DNA of 64,000 bases from Chloroflexota bacterium (GTDB taxonomy: Bacteria > Chloroflexota > Anaerolineae > Caldilineales > Caldilineaceae). A program made the position numbers and the translations under genes. A model generated the notes under the pieces. That model did not search any database and was not told where the DNA came from. It saw nothing but the letters and a program-made list of their open reading frames with translations. Numbering within the stretch: the first letter of the stretch is position 1; every line of letters begins with the position of its first letter. Shown one piece after another: positions 27,296-36,179 of the stretch. Location: assembly GCA_016861025.1 (NCBI GenBank), contig BOKO01000003.1, positions 200,001-264,000 on the forward strand. Reading direction: 5' to 3'.

Positions 27296-29503
27296 TCAAG
27301 CTGCAGCCATTTCTGCCTGCGGCTGCGCAAGCTCAAGCGGAAGCGTGACGATGAAGCGGCTGCCGGCGCCCGGTTTGCTGGCGACTGTCACCTGGCCGCC
27401 GTGAAGCTCTACAAGATGACGAACGATAGCCAGTCCCAACCCCATACCCTCGTAGCGACGTGCAAGCCCGCTGTCCAACTGGGCAAAGGGACGGAAAATC
27501 TGGGATTGACGATCTTCGTCAATGCCGATCCCTTCGTCCCATACGGTAAGGCAGGCGACTCGCTGCGCCGAATCCGTCGTCACCTCCAGACCGATGCGAC
27601 GATCTTCTGGGGTGAACTTGATGGCATTATTCAAAAGATGCACCAGAACTTCGCGCAACCGGCGTGGGTCCACCCTCATTGTCAGGTCGTCGTGATCAAT
27701 GAAATAGCTCGCCGGCGCAGCTTCTTTGGAGCGCAGCGCCTGGACAGCATTGAGCGCACTGCGACAGATTTGATCAATCGACGCCATCTCCAGATTCAGC
27801 TGTACAGCGCCAGCTTCCAAACGGGAAAGGTCAAGGATTTCTTTGACAAGCCCGGCAAGATGATCGCTGCTCTGGGCGATCATTCCCAGCGAACGTCGCT
27901 GACGCTCATTGAGCGGACCATAGGTTTCAGTTTGCAGCGCCTCGGCAAGGCCGATCACGCTGAAAAGCGGCGTGCGTAGTTCATGGCTTATCGTCGCCAG
28001 AAACTCACTTTTGGCGCGCAACGCTGCTTCCGCCTCGATGCGCGCATCGATCAGCGCCTGTTCCGCCTGACGCCTCATCGTAATATCATTGAGCGAGATC
28101 AGGATCGCCTCCTCATCCTCATACATAATGGTCACGATGGAGAGGAGCGCCGGGAACTCTCGCCCCGCCATCGACCGCAGCTGCACCTCCTGGTCGGAGA
28201 CTTTGTTCTGTGTTCGCATCATGGTCAGCATTGCATTGCCTTCGTTTTGGCTGACAAAGAAGTCCGACAGGTGATATTGATCGGTTTCTTCCGGCGGTAT
28301 GGCGAGCAAATCGCACGCACGCGCATTCACATATCGCAGCACGCCATCCGCCAGACTGCAAACGACGCTTGGAAACGGTGCATTGTCGACCAATGTACGG
28401 TATCGCTGCTCGCTGCGACGCAGAGACTCCTCCATGTGCATACGGTCAGTCGTGTCACGCAACGCGATCAGCCGGCCATTCGACACGCCATCTGCATCAG
28501 TTAGTCTGGTGATGCGCACGTCGAGCTGGCACGCTGCGCCGTGACGCTCCAGCACGACAACCGCCTCGTCCTGATCGTGCGCGTCCAACTGAAACATTGC
28601 TGTGGGGAATAAGTCGGCCACCCGGCGCCCAACGATCGCATTGCTCGCGGCGAAGAAATCAACGGCGGCCGGGTTTGCATCGACGACCCGACCTCGCGCG
28701 TCGACCACGAGCAGGGCGTCACCCATCTGCTCGAACAGCACGGCCCTGGCGATCGGTCTCAGATCGAGCAGCCCGATCCGAAAGATGGCATAGGCCAGCA
28801 AAATGCCGCTCACCGTAAAGGCCAGCGGCGTCCAGTCGAAACCGGGCAATGGATTGGCGCCAGAGAGATAGACGACGTTCGCCAGCCAGGGCGCCGCCGT
28901 CGCCGCAAGCAGCACCCCAGCCTGCCGGCGATAGACGCCTGCATAAAAAAACATTCGCCGGATCAGAATAATCGTTCCTGTCAGGATGAGCAGGTACAGA
29001 TAAACCGTCGAAATCCAGAAAAGCGGACCATGATGATAAACCGACTCGACGCCTAGCGGCGATTGCACCAATTCCACGCGCCGCCAGAAGAGAAGGTGTA
29101 GATCGTTGGTGAACGCAGCAAGAACGGCAAGCATCGGTGCGAACCACAAATAACGTTCATATTTGTGGTTGGGGAAAGGCTCGGCAGAGTCTCCGAAAAA
29201 CCGCAACACAAAGAGCAGAAAGAAGACAGGGATGATCTGAATGCCGATATGGCTCATTTTCGCCAGGAGCACTTTGGTTTCCAGCGTCGGCGCGACGGCC
29301 TCAATTGCTTCAGCCAGCGACCACCAGGCCGCTGCAGCGAGCATTCCGGCAAGCGGCTTGGCGCCCGGCGTGCTGCGCCGCCTCCAGGCGAAGAAGGCGA
29401 CAGCCAGGGCAATCAGCGCAGTTTGTGTGTAGATGTAGGAGGCTGGTGGGAATGCCACGGTGTCACCGGCTCCGATGTTCAACTCATCATTTTGCTTTGA
29501 CAA
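27296..29503 (-). CDS. 7TM-PAS-PAS sensor histidine kinase
   Basis: The 735-residue protein begins with a seven-helix membrane sensor (about 25-245, the histidine-kinase 7TM type), then two PAS domains (about 255-345 and 365-470), a HisKA dimerisation domain with the phospho-acceptor in ISHELRTPL (about 505), and a HATPase domain (NNAIKFTPE N-box, VWDEGIGID G1 box, GMGLGLAI G2 box). It autophosphorylates in response to a membrane or cytosolic cue. No response regulator is adjacent, so it is an orphan here. It shares the minus strand with the membrane-protein locus upstream. Confidence 0.92.
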   Translation of the reverse strand: MSKQNDELNIGAGDTVAFPPASYIYTQTALIALAVAFFAWRRRSTPGAKPLAGMLAAAAWWSLAEAIEAVAPTLETKVLLAKMSHIGIQIIPVFFLLFVLRFFGDSAEPFPNHKYERYLWFAPMLAVLAAFTNDLHLLFWRRVELVQSPLGVESVYHHGPLFWISTVYLYLLILTGTIILIRRMFFYAGVYRRQAGVLLAATAAPWLANVVYLSGANPLPGFDWTPLAFTVSGILLAYAIFRIGLLDLRPIARAVLFEQMGDALLVVDARGRVVDANPAAVDFFAASNAIVGRRVADLFPTAMFQLDAHDQDEAVVVLERHGAACQLDVRITRLTDADGVSNGRLIALRDTTDRMHMEESLRRSEQRYRTLVDNAPFPSVVCSLADGVLRYVNARACDLLAIPPEETDQYHLSDFFVSQNEGNAMLTMMRTQNKVSDQEVQLRSMAGREFPALLSIVTIMYEDEEAILISLNDITMRRQAEQALIDARIEAEAALRAKSEFLATISHELRTPLFSVIGLAEALQTETYGPLNERQRRSLGMIAQSSDHLAGLVKEILDLSRLEAGAVQLNLEMASIDQICRSALNAVQALRSKEAAPASYFIDHDDLTMRVDPRRLREVLVHLLNNAIKFTPEDRRIGLEVTTDSAQRVACLTVWDEGIGIDEDRQSQIFRPFAQLDSGLARRYEGMGLGLAIVRHLVELHGGQVTVASKPGAGSRFIVTLPLELAQPQAEMAAA

Positions 29504-29714
29504 AGCCTGTATCCAACTTTAGATATTAGCATATCCGACCTGAAACAGCTAACCGAAATCCTGACATTTTTGTAAGCTTTTATGTGTTGTGATGATCGTT
29601 TGGAATGACGTCGGGATATTTGCGAGGAATACGCCCTGCGTATAGATCGCCTGGCAGGAGGTCGCCAAGATCAGCCATTTATCTAAAACCTAAGAGGCCA
29701 TGCTCACCAAGCAG

Positions 29715-30725
29715 TCAATCGGATGATTCAATCTGTGACGGTACGATGCGCAGGTTGACCACGATGGGTCGCCCCAGCCTTTGCGCCAGCGCGCCTGCCA
29801 GTTGTTTTAGCGGGCGCGTCTCGCCGGAGCCGTCTACAGTGACAACCACCCGGCGGTCGTTGACGTTGACGGCGATGATGTGATAGTTCGCGCCATCGAG
29901 CCAGGCATCGACCTCCTGCAGCGCCGCCCGTTCCTCAAAAGCATTGTTGACCACATTATAGGTGGTGATGCTGAGTGGGATAGCGATCAGCAGCGTCGCC
30001 ACGATCACTACGGCAAATGCACGTCGCCGCGTGCGCACGTTCTCGTCGGTGATTGCCAGCCGCCCCAAGCCACCAAGCAAAAAGGTCAGCCCGCCCGCCA
30101 GCAGAATCGCCAAAAAGTTGGTGATGAACAACATCATGGCGCCGCTTGCCGGGCCAAACTCGCCTACGCGCAGCGCAATGCCGACGACGCAGAGCGGCGG
30201 CACCAACGAAATTGCGATCGCCACCCCGCCCATCGAGTCAGCGATCTCCTCGCGCGCGGTGATGAAGGCCCCGGCTGCGCCCGATGCCAGCGCGGTGAGC
30301 AGCGAAAGCAACCCCGGCGCAATGCGTGACGCAAGCTGCCCGTTCTCCGTAAATGAAATCGCAACATCCGGCACGACCCAGCTCAACGCCATCGACAGCG
30401 CGATCACGCTGATCACCCCGACCACGACCAGCGCCAGCGAACGCAGCGTGCGCTGCGCCGACCCCATCACCACCGCCGCCGTCGTCGCCATGATTGGCCC
30501 CATCAGCGGCGCCACGATCATGGCGCCGATCACTGAAGCCGTCGAGTCGCTGAGCAGACCGTAGGTGGCAATCGTCGCCGCCAACAGCAGCAGCACGAAA
30601 AAGTTGGTCAGGCGACGCGCGCTCTGCGGCCCCTCGATGAACATCTTGCGTTCAAATGCTTCGAGGTAGTCCGGATCAAACCCAATTTTGCGCGCCAGGG
30701 CGCGAAAATCATTGCTCGATTGCAT
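29715..30725 (-). CDS. DUF389 family membrane protein
   Basis: The 336-residue integral membrane protein has about seven hydrophobic segments and the family's central motif SVIGAMIVAPLMGPIMATTAA; the C-terminal about 80 residues are a soluble tail. GAGGTGAT precedes the ATG. DUF389 proteins are widespread and uncharacterised. It is the last gene of the minus-strand membrane locus; a hairpin (30754-30785) lies between it and the DUF1269 gene. Confidence 0.88.
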   Translation of the reverse strand: MQSSNDFRALARKIGFDPDYLEAFERKMFIEGPQSARRLTNFFVLLLLAATIATYGLLSDSTASVIGAMIVAPLMGPIMATTAAVVMGSAQRTLRSLALVVVGVISVIALSMALSWVVPDVAISFTENGQLASRIAPGLLSLLTALASGAAGAFITAREEIADSMGGVAIAISLVPPLCVVGIALRVGEFGPASGAMMLFITNFLAILLAGGLTFLLGGLGRLAITDENVRTRRRAFAVVIVATLLIAIPLSITTYNVVNNAFEERAALQEVDAWLDGANYHIIAVNVNDRRVVVTVDGSGETRPLKQLAGALAQRLGRPIVVNLRIVPSQIESSD

Positions 30726-30753
30726 ATCACCTCAAAGAACGGTTAGCAAATGG

Positions 30754-30785
30754 TCTTCCAGGAAGGTATGGAGCTTCCTGGAAGA
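30754..30785. repeat. Hairpin family A-like (12-bp stem)
   Basis: TCTTCCAGGAAG (30754-30765) pairs perfectly with 30774-30785 across an 8-nt loop. It resembles the CTTCCCGGAAG hairpins at 14857 and 61505, and lies upstream of the DUF389 gene. Confidence 0.8.
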
Positions 30786-30854
30786 TTGTAAATTGTAGGG
30801 ACAATCCAGAAATCAAGCAAACACCGGCGAGAGGGCTGACTTTACAGGCGTCGC

Positions 30855-31340
30855 TTACGCCTCGAACTGCTCGCGTAGCGCGGCTTCCTGCTCGGCGCTC
30901 AGGTTGGATGCGATCAACTCCATGTTCACACCTTCGAACGCAGCCAGGACGCGATCCTGCACAGCGTTGGCGCTGAGCAGGAAGAGGGCCGACGTGCCTT
31001 CCGTCACCTTCTCGCGCACTTCCTTGATGAAATTGTCGTTGATGCCGTAGTCGGCAAACTTGCCCGCCAGCGCGCCCATCGCCGCGCCGACGGCAAGACC
31101 AAAGAAGGGCACGAAGAAGATCAAGCCAAAGAGCATCCCCCAGAACGCACCGGAAAGCGCGCCCTGCCCGGTCATGCTGCCGTAGTTCTTGGTCTTCGGG
31201 CTTTTCTTGCCGGCGGGCCAGGAGACAACAGCGGCATCCTGAATCTGAATCAACTGCTGCTTCGAGAGATCAGCCAGCTTGTCGAGCGCCTCCTGCGCGC
31301 CCGTAGCTGTGTCAAACTTCCATACAGTGAGTGTAGCCAT
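30855..31340 (-). CDS. DUF1269 family membrane-associated protein
   Basis: The 161-residue protein has a soluble N-terminal domain (MATLTVWKFDTATGAQEALDK), a glycine-rich hydrophobic hairpin (GALSGAFWGMLFGLIFFVPF, then GLAVGAAMGALAGK), and a C-terminal acidic tail. This is the DUF1269 architecture. Its function is unknown; proteins of this type have been associated with stress and envelope responses in other bacteria. AAAGGA lies upstream of the ATG. Confidence 0.85.
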   Translation of the reverse strand: MATLTVWKFDTATGAQEALDKLADLSKQQLIQIQDAAVVSWPAGKKSPKTKNYGSMTGQGALSGAFWGMLFGLIFFVPFFGLAVGAAMGALAGKFADYGINDNFIKEVREKVTEGTSALFLLSANAVQDRVLAAFEGVNMELIASNLSAEQEAALREQFEA

Positions 31341-31557
31341 ACGATTCGAATCCTTTCTAAATACATGTTGACAGATAACCCGGCCACAGTTGATGGACGG
31401 ATTGTGCTAGTAATGTGTACACGCTGATGCGGCTACGCTACGTTTGAACGATACCAAACGCCAATGCATCAACGGTTGACGCCCCCATCGTTTGCAGCGC
31501 GCGGAGCGAAATGACCGCAGCGCTTCGCCCCTCGCAACTCACCCCTCGCAACTCCTG

Positions 31558-32097
31558 CTACCGCATCATATCGATCGCCACCGTGATCGCCAGGATCACG
31601 ATGTCGTTCTGGCTCGGCTCGATCTGCACACCGTAGGTGTCTCTAATGCGGAACCATTTCCTGGAGACCTGGGCAACCTTCGTGCGTCCTTCGCCGATCT
31701 CATACTCGAAATCGAGGATGTTGCCCTGAATGTTGAGATCGGGCCCGTCGCCGATCTTCACCGTCCAGCGGTCGCGCAGCGGGGCGATCAACGCCTTGCG
31801 TAACGTCGCCATCCGTTCGCCGTTCGGACCTTCGATGGTCATCGTGTCGCGCACCGCCACCAGCCGTTGCTGGATTTTGCATAGCTCGCGCCCCTGCGCG
31901 TCCTCGAAGAAGAGCGTGTCGCGCACGCGCAGCATCTTGCCGTCCACCTTAAACACGCGCTGTCCCTGATCATTTTCAATCCAGAAGTCGTCGCCAAACG
32001 AGATCAGCTTCTCGCGCATGCGATAACGATTGACAGTCCCACCGCGACCAAACACTTCGCGCTCTGCGCGCCGTTCTTCTCGTCTTCTACCCAACAT
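31558..32097 (-). CDS. LURP-one-related protein
   Basis: The 179-residue protein has the tubby-like LURP-one-related pattern: YRMREKLISFGDDFWIEND, VFKVDGKMLRVRDTLFFED, then repeated IQQRLVAVRDTMTIE and WTVKIGDGPDLNIQGNILD. The family binds membranes or phosphoinositides in eukaryotes; bacterial members are uncharacterised. It starts 6 bp after the DUF1622 gene, so both are co-transcribed. The charged N-terminus (RRREERRAERE) could contact nucleic acid or membranes. Confidence 0.85.
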   Translation of the reverse strand: MLGRRREERRAEREVFGRGGTVNRYRMREKLISFGDDFWIENDQGQRVFKVDGKMLRVRDTLFFEDAQGRELCKIQQRLVAVRDTMTIEGPNGERMATLRKALIAPLRDRWTVKIGDGPDLNIQGNILDFEYEIGEGRTKVAQVSRKWFRIRDTYGVQIEPSQNDIVILAITVAIDMMR

Positions 32098-32103
32098 CGT
32101 TGT

Positions 32104-32502
32104 TCATTCTCCTTGTGATAACTTGCTATTGTGCTGCCAGGGCCAATGTCCTTCAATTTCGACGACCAGCGCCCAGCTTAGAAAGGTGCGGATCAGCACC
32201 AACAACCCCAATACCACCACACTTTGCAGCGTGGCTTGCAACGCCACGGTGTGGACGATGTCTGCGGCCACCAGCACTTCCAACCCCAGCAGCAGCGACT
32301 TTCCCAAACTCACCTTCAGGTCACGATAGAGATCGCCTTGTCCGCGCCGGAATGTGTAGCGCCATGAATACTGCGCCAGTGAGCCTAGAATCGAGAACAC
32401 GATAATGAGCACCGCCAGCACTTCGATCACGATCGCCGCGGTTTCGATCCATGCCAGCATCGGATGTCCACCGCCGTCGCCCGCCGCCAGATACATCAAC
32501 AT
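32104..32502 (-). CDS. DUF1622 family membrane protein
   Basis: The 132-residue protein has three predicted membrane segments (about 20-45, 70-90, 95-115) and the family marker YRDLKVSLGKSLLLGLEVLVAADI. Function unknown. GGGG lies upstream of the ATG at a suitable distance. It sits between the GAP-family and LURP-one genes with short gaps on both sides. Confidence 0.83.
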   Translation of the reverse strand: MLMYLAAGDGGGHPMLAWIETAAIVIEVLAVLIIVFSILGSLAQYSWRYTFRRGQGDLYRDLKVSLGKSLLLGLEVLVAADIVHTVALQATLQSVVVLGLLVLIRTFLSWALVVEIEGHWPWQHNSKLSQGE

Positions 32503-32535
32503 CTCTTGTCCCCTTTTCGTCGCTCCATCCTGCAG

Positions 32536-33222
32536 CTATGGCGCCCCGAAAGCCAACAGGCTAGAGACGCCCTGGTACAGGAACCACACACCAAAGACGA
32601 AAGACACGACGATCATGATCACGCGGTTGTGGCGCTGCAGCCAGCCCTGCGCTGCCGCCAACGGTCGGGCGGATTTCTCCGGCGCCACGGCAAAGGCGAT
32701 GATCGGCAGCGCCATCAGCGCCTGCGTCGCCGCCACAAACAGCAGATAGAGCGCAATGCCCGCGGTCAATCCCGGCTGCGCCTCCTCGATCACGGCAAGC
32801 GCCGACAGCGTAAAGACCCACTGCTTGACCGCCACCAGCATGAGCAGCGCACCGCCGCCCGCCGCCTTGAGCACGGTGAGATCGCTCAACCTGCTCATCC
32901 ATTTTGGTTCACTGTCTTCGCTGTCCTCCTCCTTGCGCACTTTCTTGACGCCATTCACCAGCAGCAGAATGCCCACGACAGTCAGCAGCGTTGGGGCGAT
33001 CAGTTGAAGCCCGACGGCGCTCTCCGCTTCGACGGCCGAACGGAAGACCAGCCCAAAGATCGCACCCTGCACCAAACGCACCGTCACCGCACTGGCGACA
33101 AAGGCGATGGCTTTGCCCAGCCCGCGTTCGCTCTGCAACAGCAGCAGCACGATAATCGGAAAGACCGGCGCCAGCGTTGCGCCCAGGATCAACGGGATTA
33201 AATTGACGAATACATCAGCCAT
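32536..33222 (-). CDS. GAP (Sap, sulfolipid-addressing-like) family membrane protein
   Basis: The 228-residue protein has about six membrane segments (IPLILGATLAPVFPIIVLLLL first), a cytosolic loop with acidic repeats (EEDSEDSEP), and conserved VAVKQWVFTLSALAVI. This matches the GAP/Sap family, whose mycobacterial member takes part in sulfolipid or glycolipid export. A lipid-translocating role near an alkylsulfatase is suggestive but unproven. Confidence 0.72.
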   Translation of the reverse strand: MADVFVNLIPLILGATLAPVFPIIVLLLLQSERGLGKAIAFVASAVTVRLVQGAIFGLVFRSAVEAESAVGLQLIAPTLLTVVGILLLVNGVKKVRKEEDSEDSEPKWMSRLSDLTVLKAAGGGALLMLVAVKQWVFTLSALAVIEEAQPGLTAGIALYLLFVAATQALMALPIIAFAVAPEKSARPLAAAQGWLQRHNRVIMIVVSFVFGVWFLYQGVSSLLAFGAP

Positions 33223-33286
33223 GCATCACCTTCTCAATTACGTCTTTGCGTAGATATTCTTGCTAGCGTGGTGCGTGGTGCGTATT

Positions 33287-33334
33287 GCGTGATGCATGTA
33301 GCGTGGGCGATCTCCCACCCAACACGTAGCACGC
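33287..33334. repeat. Degenerate 21-bp hairpin
   Basis: Arms 33287-33307 and 33314-33334 match at 16 of 21 paired positions, with a 6-nt loop. The sequence shares the GTGGTGCGT motif with the perfect repeat at 55104-55169. It fills the gap between the channel and GAP-family genes. Confidence 0.55.
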
Positions 33335-33388
33335 AACACCTGCCGCCCCATGATCGCTACCCGAAGATCGCTAGCGGTGCTGAGAGCA

Positions 33389-34195
33389 TCACAGCAATGC
33401 GTCGATCTCCTCAAGTTTGGCGCGCAGCTCGGCGGTCGCCTGTTCTTGCGCCGCCAGCATCTGCTTCAACTCAGCGATGCGCGCCTTTGGGTCAGCCAGG
33501 GTTGACTCGGCTGTGAGCGTATCGGCGGCTTTCGGCGCGGGCGGCGTCAGAAACTGATTCGCCAGGAAACCGCTGAGCGTGCCGAACAGCCCCACACCCG
33601 CGATCATCACCAGCATCGCCACCAGACGACCGGCATTGGTCACCGGGTAGCGGTCGCCATAGCCAACCGTGGTGATCGTCACAAAGACCCACCACAACGC
33701 GTCGCTGGCGCTGGTGATGCTGGCGTCGGGAGCGTTATGCTCCACATAGAGCACCGCCAGCGCGCCAAATTGCAGGACGAGCAGCACCAGAAAGACCACC
33801 GTCAGCAGCGCGTTTTCGGCGCGGCGGCTGACGAACTGATCGATCAGGTTGCCTGTGCCAAACGCGCTGAACAGCCGAAAGACGCGCCAGAGGCGGAACA
33901 GCCGCAGAATCCGGGCATTCGGGATGGGCAGACTGGATAACAGGTCCGCCCAACCGAATTTGCGCCAGAAGTAGCGCGATTTGCTCTGCGCCGTGAAGAA
34001 CCGGTAGAGAAAATCGCCCAGGAAGATCGGCGTCATGACGGCATTGATGGTCACGATCACATATTCCAGGCTGGCGTTGTGGACAAAGAGCAGCAGCAGC
34101 ATGTTGACGATCGACAGCACCGAGAGTGCGGCGATAAACAACTCGTAGCCGATCGACTTCAATTCGCCTGTCTGCTCCAGCGGTTGCCGCGCCAT
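33389..34195 (-). CDS. Voltage-gated-like potassium channel
   Basis: The 268-residue ion channel has a voltage-sensor-like block (S1-S4; S4 basic helix RLFRLWRVFRLF), pore helix and selectivity filter TTVGYGDRYP, S6, then a C-terminal coiled coil (IAELKQMLAAQEQATAELRAKLEE). It should form a tetramer in the cytoplasmic membrane and conduct K+. The ATG at 34195 lies 25 bp after the sulfatase stop; the longer open frame would run inside the sulfatase gene. Confidence 0.9.
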   Translation of the reverse strand: MARQPLEQTGELKSIGYELFIAALSVLSIVNMLLLLFVHNASLEYVIVTINAVMTPIFLGDFLYRFFTAQSKSRYFWRKFGWADLLSSLPIPNARILRLFRLWRVFRLFSAFGTGNLIDQFVSRRAENALLTVVFLVLLVLQFGALAVLYVEHNAPDASITSASDALWWVFVTITTVGYGDRYPVTNAGRLVAMLVMIAGVGLFGTLSGFLANQFLTPPAPKAADTLTAESTLADPKARIAELKQMLAAQEQATAELRAKLEEIDALL

Positions 34196-34220
34196 ACAGA
34201 ATCCACTCGTCCCTACTGCG

Positions 34221-36128
34221 TCACGGTGTGACGATGTTGAACCAGAACTCGAAGTTGTCCAACAGCGACAGGAACTCGACCAGTTTCTCCGCGTTGCCGT
34301 CGATCCTGGCTTCGCCGGCCGCCAACTTCTCGGCAAGTTTGGCTTCGCCCAGCACAACCTCATTCAGAGCAGCGCGGGTCATGGTCAGCGAGGCGTCGGC
34401 CTCGGCGCTCTGCTTGCCCTTAGTGTAATTCAGCACGCAGTTCTCCACCACCAGCAGATATTGCTCGCCCGTGTCGGTGAAGGATGCGTTGAAGACCAGC
34501 TTCTTGCCCGCCGCTTTTGGCCCGATCAGGCGCACTGCCAGCAGGTCGAAGAACATCTCCAGCGACATCGCCTTGATCACGTCCGGGCTGGCGGTTTTGG
34601 GCGCGCCCAGGTCGATCACGCCGTTGCGCAGTTCCTGGGCGCCGCTGAGGTAGAAGTTGCGCCACGGCCCGGACTCCGCCTGGTAGCCCAGTTGCTCCAG
34701 CGCATCGGCTAGCAGGTCACGCGCCGCCTGGTTCTCCGGGTCGGCAAAGACCAGGTGGTTGACCACCTGCGCCACCCAGCGGTACTCGCCCTGCTCGAAC
34801 GACTTGCGCGCCTGCGCCAGCAGATTGTCCGCGCCGCCCATGAACTCGACGTACTTCTTGCCCGCAGCATCCGGCGGCAGCGGGTGCAAGGTTGCCGGGT
34901 TGCCGTCGAAGAAGCCCAGGTAGTGCTGGTAGACCGCCTTGACGTTGTGATTGACCGTGCCGTAGTAGCCTCGATTGTACCAGGCGTTGAACAGCTCGGC
35001 AGGAAGCTGGCTCTCGACAATCTCAGGGATTTCGAGCAGCGTGTAGCCCTGGTTCGCCAGGCGCATGGTCTCATCGTGGATGTACTTGTACATGTCGCGC
35101 TGTTTCTTCAAGTAATCCAAACCGGCTTCCGCGCCCCAGGTGGGCCAGTGATGCGACGAAAGGATAACATCGTAACGGCCATCGAACTGCGCGATCGCCT
35201 CGTCGATGTAATACGCCCACACTTTGGGGTTGCGCACAATCGCCCCGCGCAGGGTGTAGAGATTGTGCATGTTGTGCGAGACATTCTCCGCCATGCACAA
35301 GGCGCGGCGCTGCGGGAAGAGGAAGTTCATCTCCGCCGGCGCTTCCGTGCCCGGCGTGAGCTGAAACTCGATTTCCACGCCGTCGATCACCATCGTCTGC
35401 CCCGTATGGGTGATGTAGTCGGTCGGCTTGATCAGGGTGGGCACGCCGGAGGAAGTTGTCTGTCCCAGCCCGGCGCCGACCTGCCCGGTGGGGTCGGCGG
35501 GCAACAGCGTGCCATACATATAGCTGGCGCGGCGGCTCATCACGTTGCCGGCGATGACGTTCTCGCTGATGGCAAACTCCATGAAGCGATCCGGGGCAAT
35601 GACCTTCACCCGCCCCGCCTGCACGTCAGCCTGGGAAATGATCCCTTTTGCGCCGCCCCAATGGTCGATGTGGCTGTGGGTGTAGATGACGGCGACAATC
35701 GGCTTATGACCGATGTGCTGATAGACCAGCGCCATGCCGGCCTCGGCGGTGGGCGGCGTGATCAGCGGGTCGATCACAATATAACTCGCGCCGGTGTCGA
35801 CGATGGTCATCACCGCCAGATCGAAGTCGCGCACCTGGTAGACGCCATCGGTGACCTGGAAGAGTCCCTGATAGAGCGCGTTCAGGCGCGACTGGCGCCA
35901 CAGGCTGGGGTTGACGGTGGCTGGGGCGCTCTCGGCTTCAAGAAACTTGAAGGCGTCGAGATTCCAGACTGCACGCCCGCTCTTGTCGCGGATCAGCGGG
36001 TCTTCCAGCGTGGCAATGAAGCCGCGACTGGCAAGTTCGTAATCCTGAGTATCGCTCCAGTTCAACTGCTGCAACAGCGCTGCGTTTGCAGTTGCAGTGA
36101 AGCTGGTTGCATTCTTGCGTTGTGACAT
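34221..36128 (-). CDS. Linear alkylsulfatase (SdsA1/BDS1-like metallo-beta-lactamase-fold enzyme)
   Basis: The 635-residue enzyme hydrolyses primary alkyl sulfates such as dodecyl sulfate to alcohol and sulfate using two zinc ions. The zinc motif THSHIDHWGG has His151, His153, Asp155 and His156; MAENVSHNMHNLYTLRG and LSSHHWPTWG are the other family blocks. A dimerisation domain and a C-terminal SCP2-like lipid-binding domain (about 510-635) complete the usual layout. I see no signal peptide. AAGGGA precedes the ATG. It lies 52 bp after the SulP gene, which could move the released sulfate. Confidence 0.93.
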   Translation of the reverse strand: MSQRKNATSFTATANAALLQQLNWSDTQDYELASRGFIATLEDPLIRDKSGRAVWNLDAFKFLEAESAPATVNPSLWRQSRLNALYQGLFQVTDGVYQVRDFDLAVMTIVDTGASYIVIDPLITPPTAEAGMALVYQHIGHKPIVAVIYTHSHIDHWGGAKGIISQADVQAGRVKVIAPDRFMEFAISENVIAGNVMSRRASYMYGTLLPADPTGQVGAGLGQTTSSGVPTLIKPTDYITHTGQTMVIDGVEIEFQLTPGTEAPAEMNFLFPQRRALCMAENVSHNMHNLYTLRGAIVRNPKVWAYYIDEAIAQFDGRYDVILSSHHWPTWGAEAGLDYLKKQRDMYKYIHDETMRLANQGYTLLEIPEIVESQLPAELFNAWYNRGYYGTVNHNVKAVYQHYLGFFDGNPATLHPLPPDAAGKKYVEFMGGADNLLAQARKSFEQGEYRWVAQVVNHLVFADPENQAARDLLADALEQLGYQAESGPWRNFYLSGAQELRNGVIDLGAPKTASPDVIKAMSLEMFFDLLAVRLIGPKAAGKKLVFNASFTDTGEQYLLVVENCVLNYTKGKQSAEADASLTMTRAALNEVVLGEAKLAEKLAAGEARIDGNAEKLVEFLSLLDNFEFWFNIVTP

Positions 36129-36179
36129 TGTAGATTCCCTTCGAGAAACAAAGAATTCACTTATCGTTACTGCTTGACA

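Noticed and set aside
34755..36125. 456-residue plus-strand frame opposite the alkylsulfatase
   Set aside because: The sulfatase has all zinc and family motifs; the opposite frame has none.
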